64,000 nt of DNA from Candidatus Puniceispirillum sp. (GCA_028382965.1 JAOEUK010000005.1:1-64000), one strand, 5' to 3'; shown: positions 8,433 through 17,773, counted from the first letter of the stretch. A program made the numbers and translations. The notes: generated by a model from the letters alone, not told the origin.

Positions 8433-9593
8433 CTATATGGAGTCTATTAAGTACCGAGGATTTATTGTGTTTGCAGCCTCTCTAAGTTTCTCAAACACAT
8501 CTAAAGAGCCAGCAAACTTTTTCTTAAATTCATCATACTCAGGTCGCTGATGTCCAGCTTTTTCAATGACTTCAGCAAGTGCATCCGCACTCATTTTATG
8601 GAATTTCACTCCACTTTTCATCATATCAGCCTTGGCGTAAGATTCTGCTGCCGGCATTTTGGCATAAGCTTGCCTGGCTGTGACATCTGAAGCATAATCA
8701 AGCCCTTCCCTGACGTCTGAAGGCAAGCTATTATACCATTCTAGATTACAGCTATAAACCTGCCCTCCGTGAACGCTATTTGCTAATGTAATATGACCTA
8801 ATACGTCATGAAACTTTGCATTCCACAAAGCTGTGATAGTTACGTCACAAGCGTCAGCTACTCCTTGTTTCATTGCTGAAGCAGTCTCACCCCATGCAAC
8901 AGGAGTTGGGCTAGCCCCTAGTAGCCTGACAAATTGCTGCAACATTGGAGATCCAGGAACCCGGAACTTGACCCCCTGCAAATCAGCAGCTTTTAAAATT
9001 GGCTCGCCGCCCCGACGAACTGAAAACGTTCTTGCTCCATTAGAAGGATACCAAAGAACTTTGAATCCAGCCTTTGCCATTTTAGGGTCAACGGTTTTTT
9101 TCCATGTGTCTGAGGTTACTAAGCTAACATAACTTTGATTATCCGCACTCCAATAAGGAATATTAATTAAATCAACTGGAGGACAAAATGGCGCTAAATT
9201 CGAAATGGAGTGCTGACCACACTGTATAATACCTTTTTGAACCTTGTTAGCCAGTTTTTTGCCTACCCCAAACTTTCGGCTATGGCCTAAGTTTACATAT
9301 ATTGCACCATTAGTCATGTTTTGGATATTTTCCTTAAAATCCAATTGCATTGCTGCCATTCCTCGACTTGATCCTAATGTTGATTGCGTACCAATTATCA
9401 TTTCAAATTTTGCAGCAGATTTTCTTTCTTTTTCTTCTTGCGCTGTAACTGCCATTGCTTCTTCAGATAATAGTGTTCCTGCACCTGCAGCCACTATTGC
9501 GGTGGTAAAACCATATTTTGTTGTAGCGGTTAAAAAATTTCTTCTACCAACCGACTCTATATTGTCATCATTATCCATTTTGTAATTTCCCAT
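8433..9593 (-). CDS. dctP: TRAP solute-binding protein, Tat-exported (DctP family)
   Basis: 386 residues. The N-terminus carries a twin-arginine signal, GRRNFLTATTKYGF at about residues 17-30, then a hydrophobic stretch ending in EEAMA, so export is probably folded and through the Tat system. The mature part has the DctP family features: FRVPGSPMLQQF around residue 211, GASPTPVAWGE and a C-terminal region rich in Tyr and Lys. GGGAG-type ribosome binding sequence GGGAG lies eight bases before the ATG. It captures the solute in the periplasm and hands it to DctQM. Family members with this layout often bind carboxylates, but the ligand cannot be read from the sequence. Confidence 0.92.
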   Translation of the reverse strand: MGNYKMDNDDNIESVGRRNFLTATTKYGFTTAIVAAGAGTLLSEEAMAVTAQEEKERKSAAKFEMIIGTQSTLGSSRGMAAMQLDFKENIQNMTNGAIYVNLGHSRKFGVGKKLANKVQKGIIQCGQHSISNLAPFCPPVDLINIPYWSADNQSYVSLVTSDTWKKTVDPKMAKAGFKVLWYPSNGARTFSVRRGGEPILKAADLQGVKFRVPGSPMLQQFVRLLGASPTPVAWGETASAMKQGVADACDVTITALWNAKFHDVLGHITLANSVHGGQVYSCNLEWYNSLPSDVREGLDYASDVTARQAYAKMPAAESYAKADMMKSGVKFHKMSADALAEVIEKAGHQRPEYDEFKKKFAGSLDVFEKLREAANTINPRYLIDSI

Positions 9594-9619
9594 GAGTTTT
9601 CTCCCTATATATTTTATTC

Positions 9620-9859
9620 TTAATCTTTAACTTTTATATTTTCTTTGGTAAGCACACAAATCGTAAATAAAATTATCACTAGAGAAAATAGCAAAAATTC
9701 TGCTCCACCATTAATTGGCGCAACAATGCTTATACCATTTAGATGTAAATATTTTCCGATTGCTATATTACTAAAAAAGACCAGTAAAACTAGCAGTGCC
9801 AATTGGCCAGAGACTTTTGAAAGTAAAGAAAAGAATTTGACGTTTTCGATTACAACCAC
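9620..9859 (-). CDS. small membrane protein upstream of dctP
   Basis: A 79-residue frame starting with GTG and ending 26 bases before dctP on the same strand. It has two hydrophobic segments, around residues 18-36 and 53-70, separated by a short polar part with KYLHLNG. I do not recognise a family. Its position suggests it could be the first gene of the TRAP operon, but the ribosome binding site is weak and composition alone could give a chance hydrophobic frame. Confidence 0.35.
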   Translation of the reverse strand: MVVIENVKFFSLLSKVSGQLALLVLLVFFSNIAIGKYLHLNGISIVAPINGGAEFLLFSLVIILFTICVLTKENIKVKD

Positions 9860-10027
9860 CCAAAAAAAAAGCTTTGATAAGTGTTTTCTGGAATACCCAG
9901 AAGAACATACGAAAATCTAAGCTAATTTTTATACAGACAGTCAACAAAAAATTGTTAAAATATTTTTATATGGTACCTAAAGTCCCAAAAATTAACTAAG
10001 CCCAACAATCTGGAGAGGTTTTACAAC
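9860..10027. promoter_or_regulatory. divergent promoter region, TRAP operon and second sulfatase
   Basis: A short AT-rich gap between genes transcribed away from each other. The sequence from 9945 to 9966 contains AAAAATTGTTA followed by a T-rich stretch. It shares the first 11 bases with the 19-base inverted repeat at 2762 in front of the paralogous sulfatase. AGAGG near 10015 is the ribosome binding site of the sulfatase at 10028. Confidence 0.4.
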
Positions 10028-11566
10028 ATGAAAATGGTTTTTGTTTTATTTGACTCCTTAGTAAGGAATGCCCTGGGTTGTTATGGTGGCCATCACATTG
10101 ATACTCCAAGTTTTGACCGCTTTGCTGAACGCTCGATTACTTTTGAAAACCATTATGTAGGGAGCCTGCCTTGTATGCCTGCTAGACGAGATCTTCACAC
10201 GGGCCGACTAAATTTTCTTCATCGCAGCTGGGGCCCACTAGAGCCTTTTGACAATTCATTTTCAGAGCTTCTAAGATCTGCTGGGACTTATACTCACTTA
10301 ATTACAGATCATTACCATTACTTTGAAGACGGAGGCGCGACATTTCACAATCGTTACTCATCTTGGGACTTTGTTAGAGGGCAAGAGTGGGATAAATGGA
10401 AAGCGATGGTACAACCGCCTCTGGAACGATTTAGAAAAGAATATCATTCGATACAGCATCCCTTGAAGGGCGACCAGGATTATTCTGATGGTCGCATTCA
10501 ATCGATGATAAACAGAGATTATATGAAGGAAGAGCAAGATTACTGTTGTCCAAGAGCCTTTCAATCAGCTTTTAATTTTCTTGATACAAACCGCGAAGTT
10601 GATAACTGGTTTTTGCATTTAGAGTGCTTTGACCCTCACGAGCCCTTTTCTGCACCACCAAGGTTCAAAGAGCGTTACAAAACAAGCTATGAAGGACCAA
10701 TCTTTGATTGGCCACGTTACAAAAAAACAGAAGAGTCACTGCTTTTAACCAAGGAAATGAAAGCTAATTATGCTGCATTAGTAAGTATGTGTGACGAGTA
10801 CTTTGGAAAACTTTTAGACTATTTTGACAAACATGACCTTTGGAAGGATACCGCACTTATTCTCTCAACTGACCATGGATTCATGCTTGAAGAGCATGAT
10901 TGGTGGGGAAAAAACAGAATGCCATTTTTTAACGAAATAGCAAATATTCCACTTATTTTACACCATCCAGATATTGATGAAAATGCAAAAAAAAGGATAA
11001 CAGAATTAACTCAAACAACTGATATAATGCCCACTATTTTAGATTCTTTTAACATAACAACACCAAATTTTGTGGAAGGGAAATCTTTATTAGACCTGGT
11101 TAACAACAATCAAAAAATTCGAGACGCAGCGATGTATGGAATGTTTGGAGCAGGCACCAATATTACTGATGGAAGATACACCTATTTTAGGTATCCTGAA
11201 GATATGACAAAGGAAGATTTATTTGACTACACCCTGATGCCAATGCGCCAAAAATCATTTTATGAGAAGGATGTTTTGTCAGAGGCAACATTAATTAATG
11301 ATTTTAAATTTACACAAGGTATCCCGTTACTGAAAATTCCAGCTCGACGAAACCAGAAAGGACAACCTGTTGGCCATTTTGGTCAAGGTGGGGGATATGA
11401 GGACACAACCACCGTTTTATATGACTTAAAAACAGATCCTAATCAGGATAAACCTTTCAACGATATTGCAATAGAAAAAGATTTAATGAAGCTATTGAAA
11501 AGATTAATGATTATTAATGAAGCGCCTCCTGAGGCATTTCTTCGACTGGGTCTAAATAACTCATAG
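10028..11566 (+). CDS. sulfatase (formylglycine, Cys type), paralogue
   Basis: 512 residues, colinear with the sulfatase that ends at 1135. The starts are near identical in pattern, the formylglycine site C49-M-P-A-R53 is followed by RDLHTGR, and HRSWGPLEPFD and LECFDPHEPF are shared. The metal-ligand segment STDHGFMLEEHDWWGKNRMP is also shared. AGAGG sits upstream of the ATG at 10028. The next sulfatase starts 24 bases after its stop, so the two are likely co-transcribed. No signal peptide is visible, so it probably works in the cytoplasm after uptake of the substrate. The duplicated genes may have diverged in ester specificity. Confidence 0.92.
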   Translation: MKMVFVLFDSLVRNALGCYGGHHIDTPSFDRFAERSITFENHYVGSLPCMPARRDLHTGRLNFLHRSWGPLEPFDNSFSELLRSAGTYTHLITDHYHYFEDGGATFHNRYSSWDFVRGQEWDKWKAMVQPPLERFRKEYHSIQHPLKGDQDYSDGRIQSMINRDYMKEEQDYCCPRAFQSAFNFLDTNREVDNWFLHLECFDPHEPFSAPPRFKERYKTSYEGPIFDWPRYKKTEESLLLTKEMKANYAALVSMCDEYFGKLLDYFDKHDLWKDTALILSTDHGFMLEEHDWWGKNRMPFFNEIANIPLILHHPDIDENAKKRITELTQTTDIMPTILDSFNITTPNFVEGKSLLDLVNNNQKIRDAAMYGMFGAGTNITDGRYTYFRYPEDMTKEDLFDYTLMPMRQKSFYEKDVLSEATLINDFKFTQGIPLLKIPARRNQKGQPVGHFGQGGGYEDTTTVLYDLKTDPNQDKPFNDIAIEKDLMKLLKRLMIINEAPPEAFLRLGLNNS

Positions 11567-11590
11567 AACAACATTGATTAAGGCTAAAAA

Positions 11591-13117
11591 ATGCGTCCAA
11601 ATTTTCTTTTTATTATGGCAGACCAATTAGCTGCACCTGCTCTTTCTATTTACGGTGATAAAATAGTCAAAGCTCCTGCAATTGATGCGCTGGGTGCAGA
11701 GGGCGTTGTTTTTGAAAACACATATTGCAACCTCCCAATGTGTGGCCCATCGCGAGCCTCACTGCACGCAGGGCGAATGCCATTCTCGATTGGAATGCAT
11801 GACAACGCCTCAGAATTTATGGCTTCAATACCTACATTTGCGCATTATTTGCGGGGACTTGACTACAATGTTGAACTTTCGGGAAAAATGCATTTTGTAG
11901 GTGCTGACCAACTACACGGCTATAACAAACGCCACACAACAGAAATCTACCCTGCAAATTTTGCTTGGACTGTCGATTGGAGCAAAGGCTGTAAATACAG
12001 GCCAACTGGCTTAACAATGGCGCCAGTGATTGAAAGTGGCCCCTGCATTCGCACTTTGCAAATGGATTATGATGATGAGGTAGCCTATCACGGTTTACAA
12101 GCGATATATGATTTAGCCCGCCGACAAAATAAGGATCCTTGGATGCTTACAGTGTCATTTACTCACCCTCATTCACCATTCGTGATTTCCGATGAGTTTT
12201 GGGATATCTATGATCACTCAAAGATTCCCTTACCTACGGTTCCCCCAATGGAGCTAAAGCAAATGGACCACCTCAGTAGAAACCTACATTACTGTCAAGG
12301 TCGAGATGAATGCTCCCTCACAAATGAGCATCGCCGCAATGCCAAGCACGCTTATTACGGAATGATATCCTATATTGATAGCAAGATCGCCGGTTTACGC
12401 CATGCTCTTGAGCGTTCAGGTATGGCGGATGACACCATCATCATTTTAACTGCTGACCACGGTGAAATGATGGGGGAACGGGGGATGTGGTACAAACAAC
12501 ACTTTTTTGAATGGGCATCGAAAGTCCCATTAGTGATGCATGCTCCCAAACGCTGGAGTGCCCGAAGAGTTCAAAAAAACGCCTCATTGCTAGACATAAT
12601 GCCAACTCTTTTAGACTTAGCAAATGGCGCCCAATTTACTGATTATGCAAGTCCAATAGATGGGCAGTCACTTGTACCCGCATTATATGGCAAACAAGAT
12701 GAACTGAACGATATTGTCTTTGCGGAGTTTGCTGCTGATGGTTCAACTGGCCCTAGTCGCATGGTAAAGCGTGGTAGCTTCAAATTTATGGATATAGAGG
12801 GCGTTGATTATCTTTTATTTGATCTGTCAACGGATCCAAATGAGCTTAATAATCTCATTGATAACCCGGAATATGCTGCTGAAGCCTCTTCGCTGCGTGC
12901 TATTTGTGAAAGTGTTTGGGATAGGCAAACCATGTATAACACGATCACCAGTGAACAAAAAAAGAGACTTAAGATACATAAAATAACCGGTGGTGAGCCA
13001 TCATACGTAAACGTTGTTCGCACTGATGATGCCTCACGTTACATTCGAAATGCAGGAGCCGCAGAAACGAAAGCGCGTGCGAGGTTGCCATATGTGCCTC
13101 CTCACAATAAAGAATAA
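11591..13117 (+). CDS. sulfatase, choline-sulfatase-like
   Basis: 508 residues. MRPNFLFIMADQL gives the first metal ligand region, and C51-G-P-S-R55 followed by ASLHAGR is the formylglycine site. The segment SGKMHFVGADQLHGYNKR at about residues 97-114, then the YPANFAWTVDW pattern, is what I know from choline sulfatases (BetC), which release choline from choline-O-sulfate. TADHGEMMGERGMWYKQHFFEW is also of that subfamily. AAGG lies seven bases before the ATG. Next door is a GMC oxidoreductase of the family that contains choline dehydrogenase, which fits but does not prove choline-O-sulfate use. A related sulfate ester remains possible. Confidence 0.88.
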   Translation: MRPNFLFIMADQLAAPALSIYGDKIVKAPAIDALGAEGVVFENTYCNLPMCGPSRASLHAGRMPFSIGMHDNASEFMASIPTFAHYLRGLDYNVELSGKMHFVGADQLHGYNKRHTTEIYPANFAWTVDWSKGCKYRPTGLTMAPVIESGPCIRTLQMDYDDEVAYHGLQAIYDLARRQNKDPWMLTVSFTHPHSPFVISDEFWDIYDHSKIPLPTVPPMELKQMDHLSRNLHYCQGRDECSLTNEHRRNAKHAYYGMISYIDSKIAGLRHALERSGMADDTIIILTADHGEMMGERGMWYKQHFFEWASKVPLVMHAPKRWSARRVQKNASLLDIMPTLLDLANGAQFTDYASPIDGQSLVPALYGKQDELNDIVFAEFAADGSTGPSRMVKRGSFKFMDIEGVDYLLFDLSTDPNELNNLIDNPEYAAEASSLRAICESVWDRQTMYNTITSEQKKRLKIHKITGGEPSYVNVVRTDDASRYIRNAGAAETKARARLPYVPPHNKE

Positions 13118-13140
13118 TAGAAAACACAATAATTAGTCAT

Positions 13141-14748
13141 CTATTTCCTAGAAATGATCATATCTGCTGCTTTTTCTGCAATCATATAAGTCGGTGCATT
13201 GGTGTTTGCTGATGTTATTGTTGGCATAATCGAGGCGTCTACGATACGTAGCCGTTCAACACCACGAACGCACAATTGGGGATCAACCACTGCATCTTTA
13301 TCAATCCCCATACGACAGGTACCGACACAGTGGTAAACAGTGCCACCACCTTTACACGCCGCGTTCAAAATTCCTTCATCAGTCTGGACATTTGATCCAG
13401 GCACCATTTCTTCATCCCAAAGTTTATTGAAACTTTTTTCTTGATAAATTTTTCTGAGCATTTTCACACCCGCAACCAAAGTTTTTTGATCCAACTCATG
13501 TGAAAGATAATTAGGCACAATCATAGGATCAGCTAATGGGTCAGACGATGTTATGTCAATACGGCCTCGTGATTCAGGGTGACATTGCCACACTGCGGCG
13601 GTGAACCCAGAATATCCATGGAGAGGTTCGCCTGGTTTGTCTACTGATAAAGGCATCACATTAAATTGGATGTCAGGGTAATTTGTAGGCGCGTGCTCTG
13701 TGTGTGCTGCCCCGCCAACTTGCCCAGCGCCAACCGTAAGCGATCCACGGCCTCTAAAAAGCCAATCCATACCCATTTTTGTTAATTCAATCGGGTTACG
13801 AATGGCATTGTTAAGGGAGCCTTTGTCGCGCATACGGACAATCGTTCGCATCTGATAATGGTCCTGCAGATTTCCACCAACAGATGGTCTATCAATGATA
13901 ACGTCAAGTCCCAATTTACTTAATAACTTGCCAGGACCAATGCCCGACAATTGAAGTAATTGTGGCGATTGTATCGCTCCAGCACACACAATAGTCTCAA
14001 CACTGGCTTTTATATCATCTTTTTTACCTTCACGGAGAATTCGCACACCGACAGCAACTCTATTTTTAATCAGGATTTTTTCCACCACTGTATTAGTTAA
14101 AACAGTCACGTTTTTTCGCGCCAAAGCTGGCTTGAGAAATGCACTTGATGCGCTGCTACGCCATCGTTTTCCTATTGAAAGTTGATAACCACCAACTCCA
14201 GAAGTTGTTTCACCATTAAAATCATTGTTTCTGGCCAGGCCAAGCTCAGATGCTGCGCTAAGCCATGCAGCGCAATATGGATGGCTATTACGAAGCTCAG
14301 AGACTTGCAATTCTCCAAAACTGCCATGATATTGCGACTTCGGCCCCGAAAAATTTTCTAATTTTCTAAAATAGGGCAATACATCATCATAAGACCATCC
14401 GTTATTTCCAAGTTTTTCCCAGTTATCAAAGTTTTCTCTTTGGCCCCTAATAAAAATCAGTCCATTTATACTGCTGGAACCGCCAATAACACGCCCTCTG
14501 GGCCAATCAATTGATCGTCCAGCAGTGCCTGCACCTGGTTCCGTTGCAAAATGACGAGACACCCTTGGATTATTGATTGACCTGAAATATCCAACTGGGA
14601 GCTTCAACCAAAAATTGTCGTCCCAATCCCCTGCTTCTAAAATGAGAATTTCATTTTTAGAGCTTGCGGACAAACGATTGGCGAGCAAGCATCCGGCAGA
14701 GCCTGCACCAATTATAATATGTGTAAAAGAGGCTAGAGAAAGGTCCAT
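13141..14748 (-). CDS. GMC family FAD oxidoreductase (choline/alcohol dehydrogenase type)
   Basis: 535 residues, usual length for the family. The FAD-binding GAGSAGCLLANRLS lies at residues 15-28, and LEAG follows. WPRGRVIGGSSSINGLIFIRG is GMC signature 1, GAIQSPQLLQLSGIGP is signature 2, and the C-terminal YHCVGTCRMG with the final NTNAPTYMIAEKAADMI holds the active-site His and Asn region. The family oxidises primary alcohols, including choline, to aldehydes. It converges with the choline-sulfatase-like gene, the two stops being only 24 bases apart, and diverges from an enolase-superfamily gene. It probably oxidises an alcohol freed by one of the sulfatases. I do not assign betA because similarity to alkanol dehydrogenases is equally good. 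Confidence 0.88.
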   Translation of the reverse strand: MDLSLASFTHIIIGAGSAGCLLANRLSASSKNEILILEAGDWDDNFWLKLPVGYFRSINNPRVSRHFATEPGAGTAGRSIDWPRGRVIGGSSSINGLIFIRGQRENFDNWEKLGNNGWSYDDVLPYFRKLENFSGPKSQYHGSFGELQVSELRNSHPYCAAWLSAASELGLARNNDFNGETTSGVGGYQLSIGKRWRSSASSAFLKPALARKNVTVLTNTVVEKILIKNRVAVGVRILREGKKDDIKASVETIVCAGAIQSPQLLQLSGIGPGKLLSKLGLDVIIDRPSVGGNLQDHYQMRTIVRMRDKGSLNNAIRNPIELTKMGMDWLFRGRGSLTVGAGQVGGAAHTEHAPTNYPDIQFNVMPLSVDKPGEPLHGYSGFTAAVWQCHPESRGRIDITSSDPLADPMIVPNYLSHELDQKTLVAGVKMLRKIYQEKSFNKLWDEEMVPGSNVQTDEGILNAACKGGGTVYHCVGTCRMGIDKDAVVDPQLCVRGVERLRIVDASIMPTITSANTNAPTYMIAEKAADMIISRK

Positions 14749-14940
14749 ATCACAAAGAATTTTATATCCATCAATACCAAGAACAAGATTCTTTTATGCG
14801 TTACATATTTTTTTTGCAAGAATTGGTTATAAGTACATCTGAGTAGGCCTCATAAACTTAACAATAATTATACATTAATAAAACCACACGTGATTTCAGA
14901 TTGTTCACCGACTAACTTTAAATTCAAGCGGAGTTATAAA

Positions 14941-16065
14941 TTGATTAACATTTCCACTATTGACGTTTTTGTTTACCGGTACCCACTAGAAACTCCAGTT
15001 CAAACATCCTTCGGAACAATGTTAAGCAGGCCAATGGTGATCGTCAAAATCACTGATGTTGATGGGATTATAGGATGGGGTGAAATTTGGTGTAATTTTC
15101 CAAATGTAGGTGCAGAACACCGCGCAAGATTAATAGATCAGTTATTTGCACCACTTATACTATCGAAAAACTTTAAAAATGCTGAACACGCTTTTGATTA
15201 TATGACAGAAAAAACATGGATTCTTGGTTTGCAAACTGGTGAAAAAGGTCCTTTAGCACAGTGCATAGCTGGCCTAGAGATTGCACTGTGCGATATAGAG
15301 GGCAAACAAAAAAACCTGCCCATTTGGAAGCTGTTTGGGGGAACCAATGATTCGGTTTCAACCTACGCGAGTGGCATTAATCCAAATAATCCAGAAGTTT
15401 TAGTTAGCGAATCAATTGCGCTAGGATACGATTCTTTTAAGTTAAAAATTGGTTTTAACAATGATCTTGATCTCAGAAATCTCTTAGCAGTGCGTCAAAT
15501 AATCGGTCTTAACGGCACCCTCCTTGCTGATGCCAATCAAGCTTGGAGTATAAACGAAATTAGTAAAAAATTGAATATGCTAGAACCTTTTAATCTCAAA
15601 TGGCTTGAAGAGCCAATTGCTGCTGACCGGCCACTGTCAGAGTGGAAAATAGTGAAAAAAAATGCCACTATGGCTATAGCAGCAGGCGAAAACATTCAAG
15701 GACAAAGCAGTTTTGATGAAATCATAAAAAATAATGTTTTGGATGTAATCCAACCCGATCTAGCAAAATGGGGCGGTTTGAGCAAAACTATACCATTAGC
15801 GCGACAGATAATTGGATCAGGAAAACTTTACTGTCCACATTATCTTGGCGGTGGTATTGGGCTGGTCGCATCCGCACATGCACTAGCTGCTGTTGGTGGC
15901 AACGGCATGTTGGAAGTTGACATCAACCCTAATCCTTTGCGGTCAGAAATGGTTGGGGATATGTTTGCGAGCACGCCTGCGAAAGCAACACTGGGCATGA
16001 ACGCTGGGCTAGGGTACGAGCCTAACTTAGCTGCTATAAAAAATTATCAGGTGATATATCACTAA
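14941..16065 (+). CDS. mandelate racemase/muconate lactonising enzyme family protein
   Basis: 374 residues from a TTG at 14941, which has GGAG seven bases upstream and places the N-terminus MINISTIDVFVYRYP as in the family. A GTG at 14890 would add 17 residues without homology. It belongs to the mandelate racemase subgroup of the enolase superfamily. The general base K-x-K is at K167/K169 (FKLKIGF), and metal ligands sit in DANQAW, WLEEP and AAGEN. An Asp-His pair comes from QPDLAKWGG and CPHYLGGGIG. Members abstract a proton alpha to a carboxylate, commonly in sugar-acid dehydration or racemisation. It stands at the edge of the sulfatase island, so a carboxylate from the desulfated substrate is a reasonable but unproven target. 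Confidence 0.88.
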   Translation: MINISTIDVFVYRYPLETPVQTSFGTMLSRPMVIVKITDVDGIIGWGEIWCNFPNVGAEHRARLIDQLFAPLILSKNFKNAEHAFDYMTEKTWILGLQTGEKGPLAQCIAGLEIALCDIEGKQKNLPIWKLFGGTNDSVSTYASGINPNNPEVLVSESIALGYDSFKLKIGFNNDLDLRNLLAVRQIIGLNGTLLADANQAWSINEISKKLNMLEPFNLKWLEEPIAADRPLSEWKIVKKNATMAIAAGENIQGQSSFDEIIKNNVLDVIQPDLAKWGGLSKTIPLARQIIGSGKLYCPHYLGGGIGLVASAHALAAVGGNGMLEVDINPNPLRSEMVGDMFASTPAKATLGMNAGLGYEPNLAAIKNYQVIYH

Positions 16066-16454
16066 ACATTAACAAAAACAGCATCAGTAACCCAATAGAT
16101 CATGTGGGTTAAAATGAAGGCAAAGTCTAGATTTTTTATGAAAATAGCTCACGATCAATGACTTTGATTTATGTAAGACAGACCATCTCTACACCGCACT
16201 CGCCACCAAAATATTTTGAATAGAAAATATATAATTATCAATACTAAAAAATATATTTTTGTAAATTTTTTTTCTAGAATGCACCCTTCCCTTGCATTCC
16301 ATATAATCATCCTTCACGCTTAATAGGTAGTTTTCTAATACGCTTACTAAACATGTTCTTTTAGGTTTACGTATAACTGCTGATGCTACTGATTCTTCTC
16401 GGATGTTAGAGTTTATTAAGTTGATTAAAAGACAAACGTTTAATGGAGAAATAA
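16066..16454. other. intergenic region, no recognised gene
   Basis: Very AT-rich sequence after the enolase-family gene. A weak stem pairs AACCCA with TGGGTT around 16089-16109 but has no U-tract on the plus strand, so I do not call it a terminator. Nothing else is recognised until the small reading frame at 16455. Confidence 0.45.
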
Positions 16455-16550
16455 ATGAGAGTGGATTTAATCATTAAATTTTTATTAGCGGCAATAGTCA
16501 TTTTCTGTATCTCAAAAATTATGATTGAGACAATGCCATTTTGGTCATAA
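16455..16550 (+). CDS. candidate 31-residue single-span membrane peptide
   Basis: ATG with GGAG six bases upstream (16445-16448) opens a 31-codon frame. A charged N-terminus, MRVDLIIK, is followed by a hydrophobic run to about residue 22, then a short polar tail ending in TMPFWS. The ribosome binding site and the single-span layout argue for translation. The very short length means it could be chance. It precedes the MORN/J-domain gene by 84 bases on the same strand. Confidence 0.4.
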   Translation: MRVDLIIKFLLAAIVIFCISKIMIETMPFWS

Positions 16551-16634
16551 GACTCCGGCCTTTAAAACAATTAGAAGAATATCTAAAAATGACAGTTTTT
16601 TCAATGAATAAGCCTCTTAAGTATTGCTGACACT

Positions 16635-17498
16635 ATGAAAACGTTCATTGCTGTATGCTCATTTGCAATAGTGCTGTCTTTTGGATTTAGTTCGGATACT
16701 GTTTTTGCGTCGGATTTTTCGCTGTGTCCTTCAACAGGCAATAAAAATGATTGTTTTGCCGTTTTTACTTATACAAACGGCGACATCTATATTGGTGAGT
16801 TCAAAAATAACAAGAGGCACGGCCAGGGCACGTTTACATCTGATGATGGGACACAATATGTTGGTAAATGGGGTAACAATAAATTTAATGGGCAAGGAAT
16901 GGAGACCTACCCTAATGGTGACAAATATATTGGTGAGTTCAAAAACAATAATAGGCATGGCCAAGGCACGCTCACATTTTCCAATGGCAATGAACCACTT
17001 GTAGGCTTTTGGAACGATAACGAATTACAAGCTGTAAAACACCAAAAACAAAACCCAATCAAAACAACAAAAACTAAAGACAAGCTCGATAGCACCTCAA
17101 ATATAGAACACGGATTTTCTATCTTGTACTTTCTTTTTGTTTTAGGGGGTCTTTTCTTGCTTTGGTTAGGCTATGAGTGGAGTTCACAAGGCATAAAAGA
17201 ATATAAGAAAACAAACCATAAAAAAAATAGAAACAGGAAGTCCACGCAAAGGAAAAAAAATGCGAAAGTTGCACTAAACTTGGAAATTTTTTTAACTGAT
17301 TTAGCCTTCTTTAAAATCAACAAGAATTATTCATTTGAAGAGCTAAAGATTGTTAGAAATTCAAAACTCAAAGAAAACCATCCCGATAAAGTTGCCCAAA
17401 TGAGCAGCGAGATAAAGAATGTAGCTGAACAACAAACCGAGAAAATAAATGATGTTTTTGAAAGACTCCGGGAGCGCCTCTCATCAAGGCAAAATTAG
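16635..17498 (+). CDS. MORN-repeat protein with transmembrane segment and J-domain
   Basis: 287 residues with an unusual architecture. Residues 1-25 are a signal peptide ending TVFA. Residues 44-128 hold three full MORN repeats and a partial fourth, for example YIGEFKNNKRHGQGTF and YVGKWGNNKFNGQGM. Residues 161-181 form a membrane span. A Lys/Arg-rich linker (186-211) is consistent with a cytoplasmic side. The C-terminus (about 219-285) is J-domain-like, with an HPD at 249-251 in KENHPDKV followed by a helix INDVFERLRERL as in DnaJ/DjlA proteins. The likely topology puts the MORN repeats outside and the J-domain inside, where it could recruit DnaK. No partner gene is adjacent. MORN repeats alone do not show what is bound. 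Confidence 0.8.
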   Translation: MKTFIAVCSFAIVLSFGFSSDTVFASDFSLCPSTGNKNDCFAVFTYTNGDIYIGEFKNNKRHGQGTFTSDDGTQYVGKWGNNKFNGQGMETYPNGDKYIGEFKNNNRHGQGTLTFSNGNEPLVGFWNDNELQAVKHQKQNPIKTTKTKDKLDSTSNIEHGFSILYFLFVLGGLFLLWLGYEWSSQGIKEYKKTNHKKNRNRKSTQRKKNAKVALNLEIFLTDLAFFKINKNYSFEELKIVRNSKLKENHPDKVAQMSSEIKNVAEQQTEKINDVFERLRERLSSRQN

Positions 17499-17773
17499 AT
17501 TAATAATTAGACAAAGCCATTAAAAATATTCTGGATGTGTATAAACTAGTGATACATTCATGCCGTATTGTAAATTTCGTTTTCATAAAATTTTATGACA
17601 AAACGTATAATATTTTTTAACTTCACTTCAGAACTTAATTTTTACTTGAACAACAGCAAAACTTTACTTCATGAACTTTTATCTTCGTTTCTAAATCAAA
17701 TGTTATTCATGGCTTGGCTAAACTAATTTTTAGCGAGGTCCACTTGACTCTGACTTGATCAATAAGGTGCCAT

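Noticed and set aside
16089-16109. Stem AACCCA/TGGGTT as terminator of the enolase-family gene
   Set aside because: Only six base pairs with a ten-base loop and no U-tract on the coding strand.
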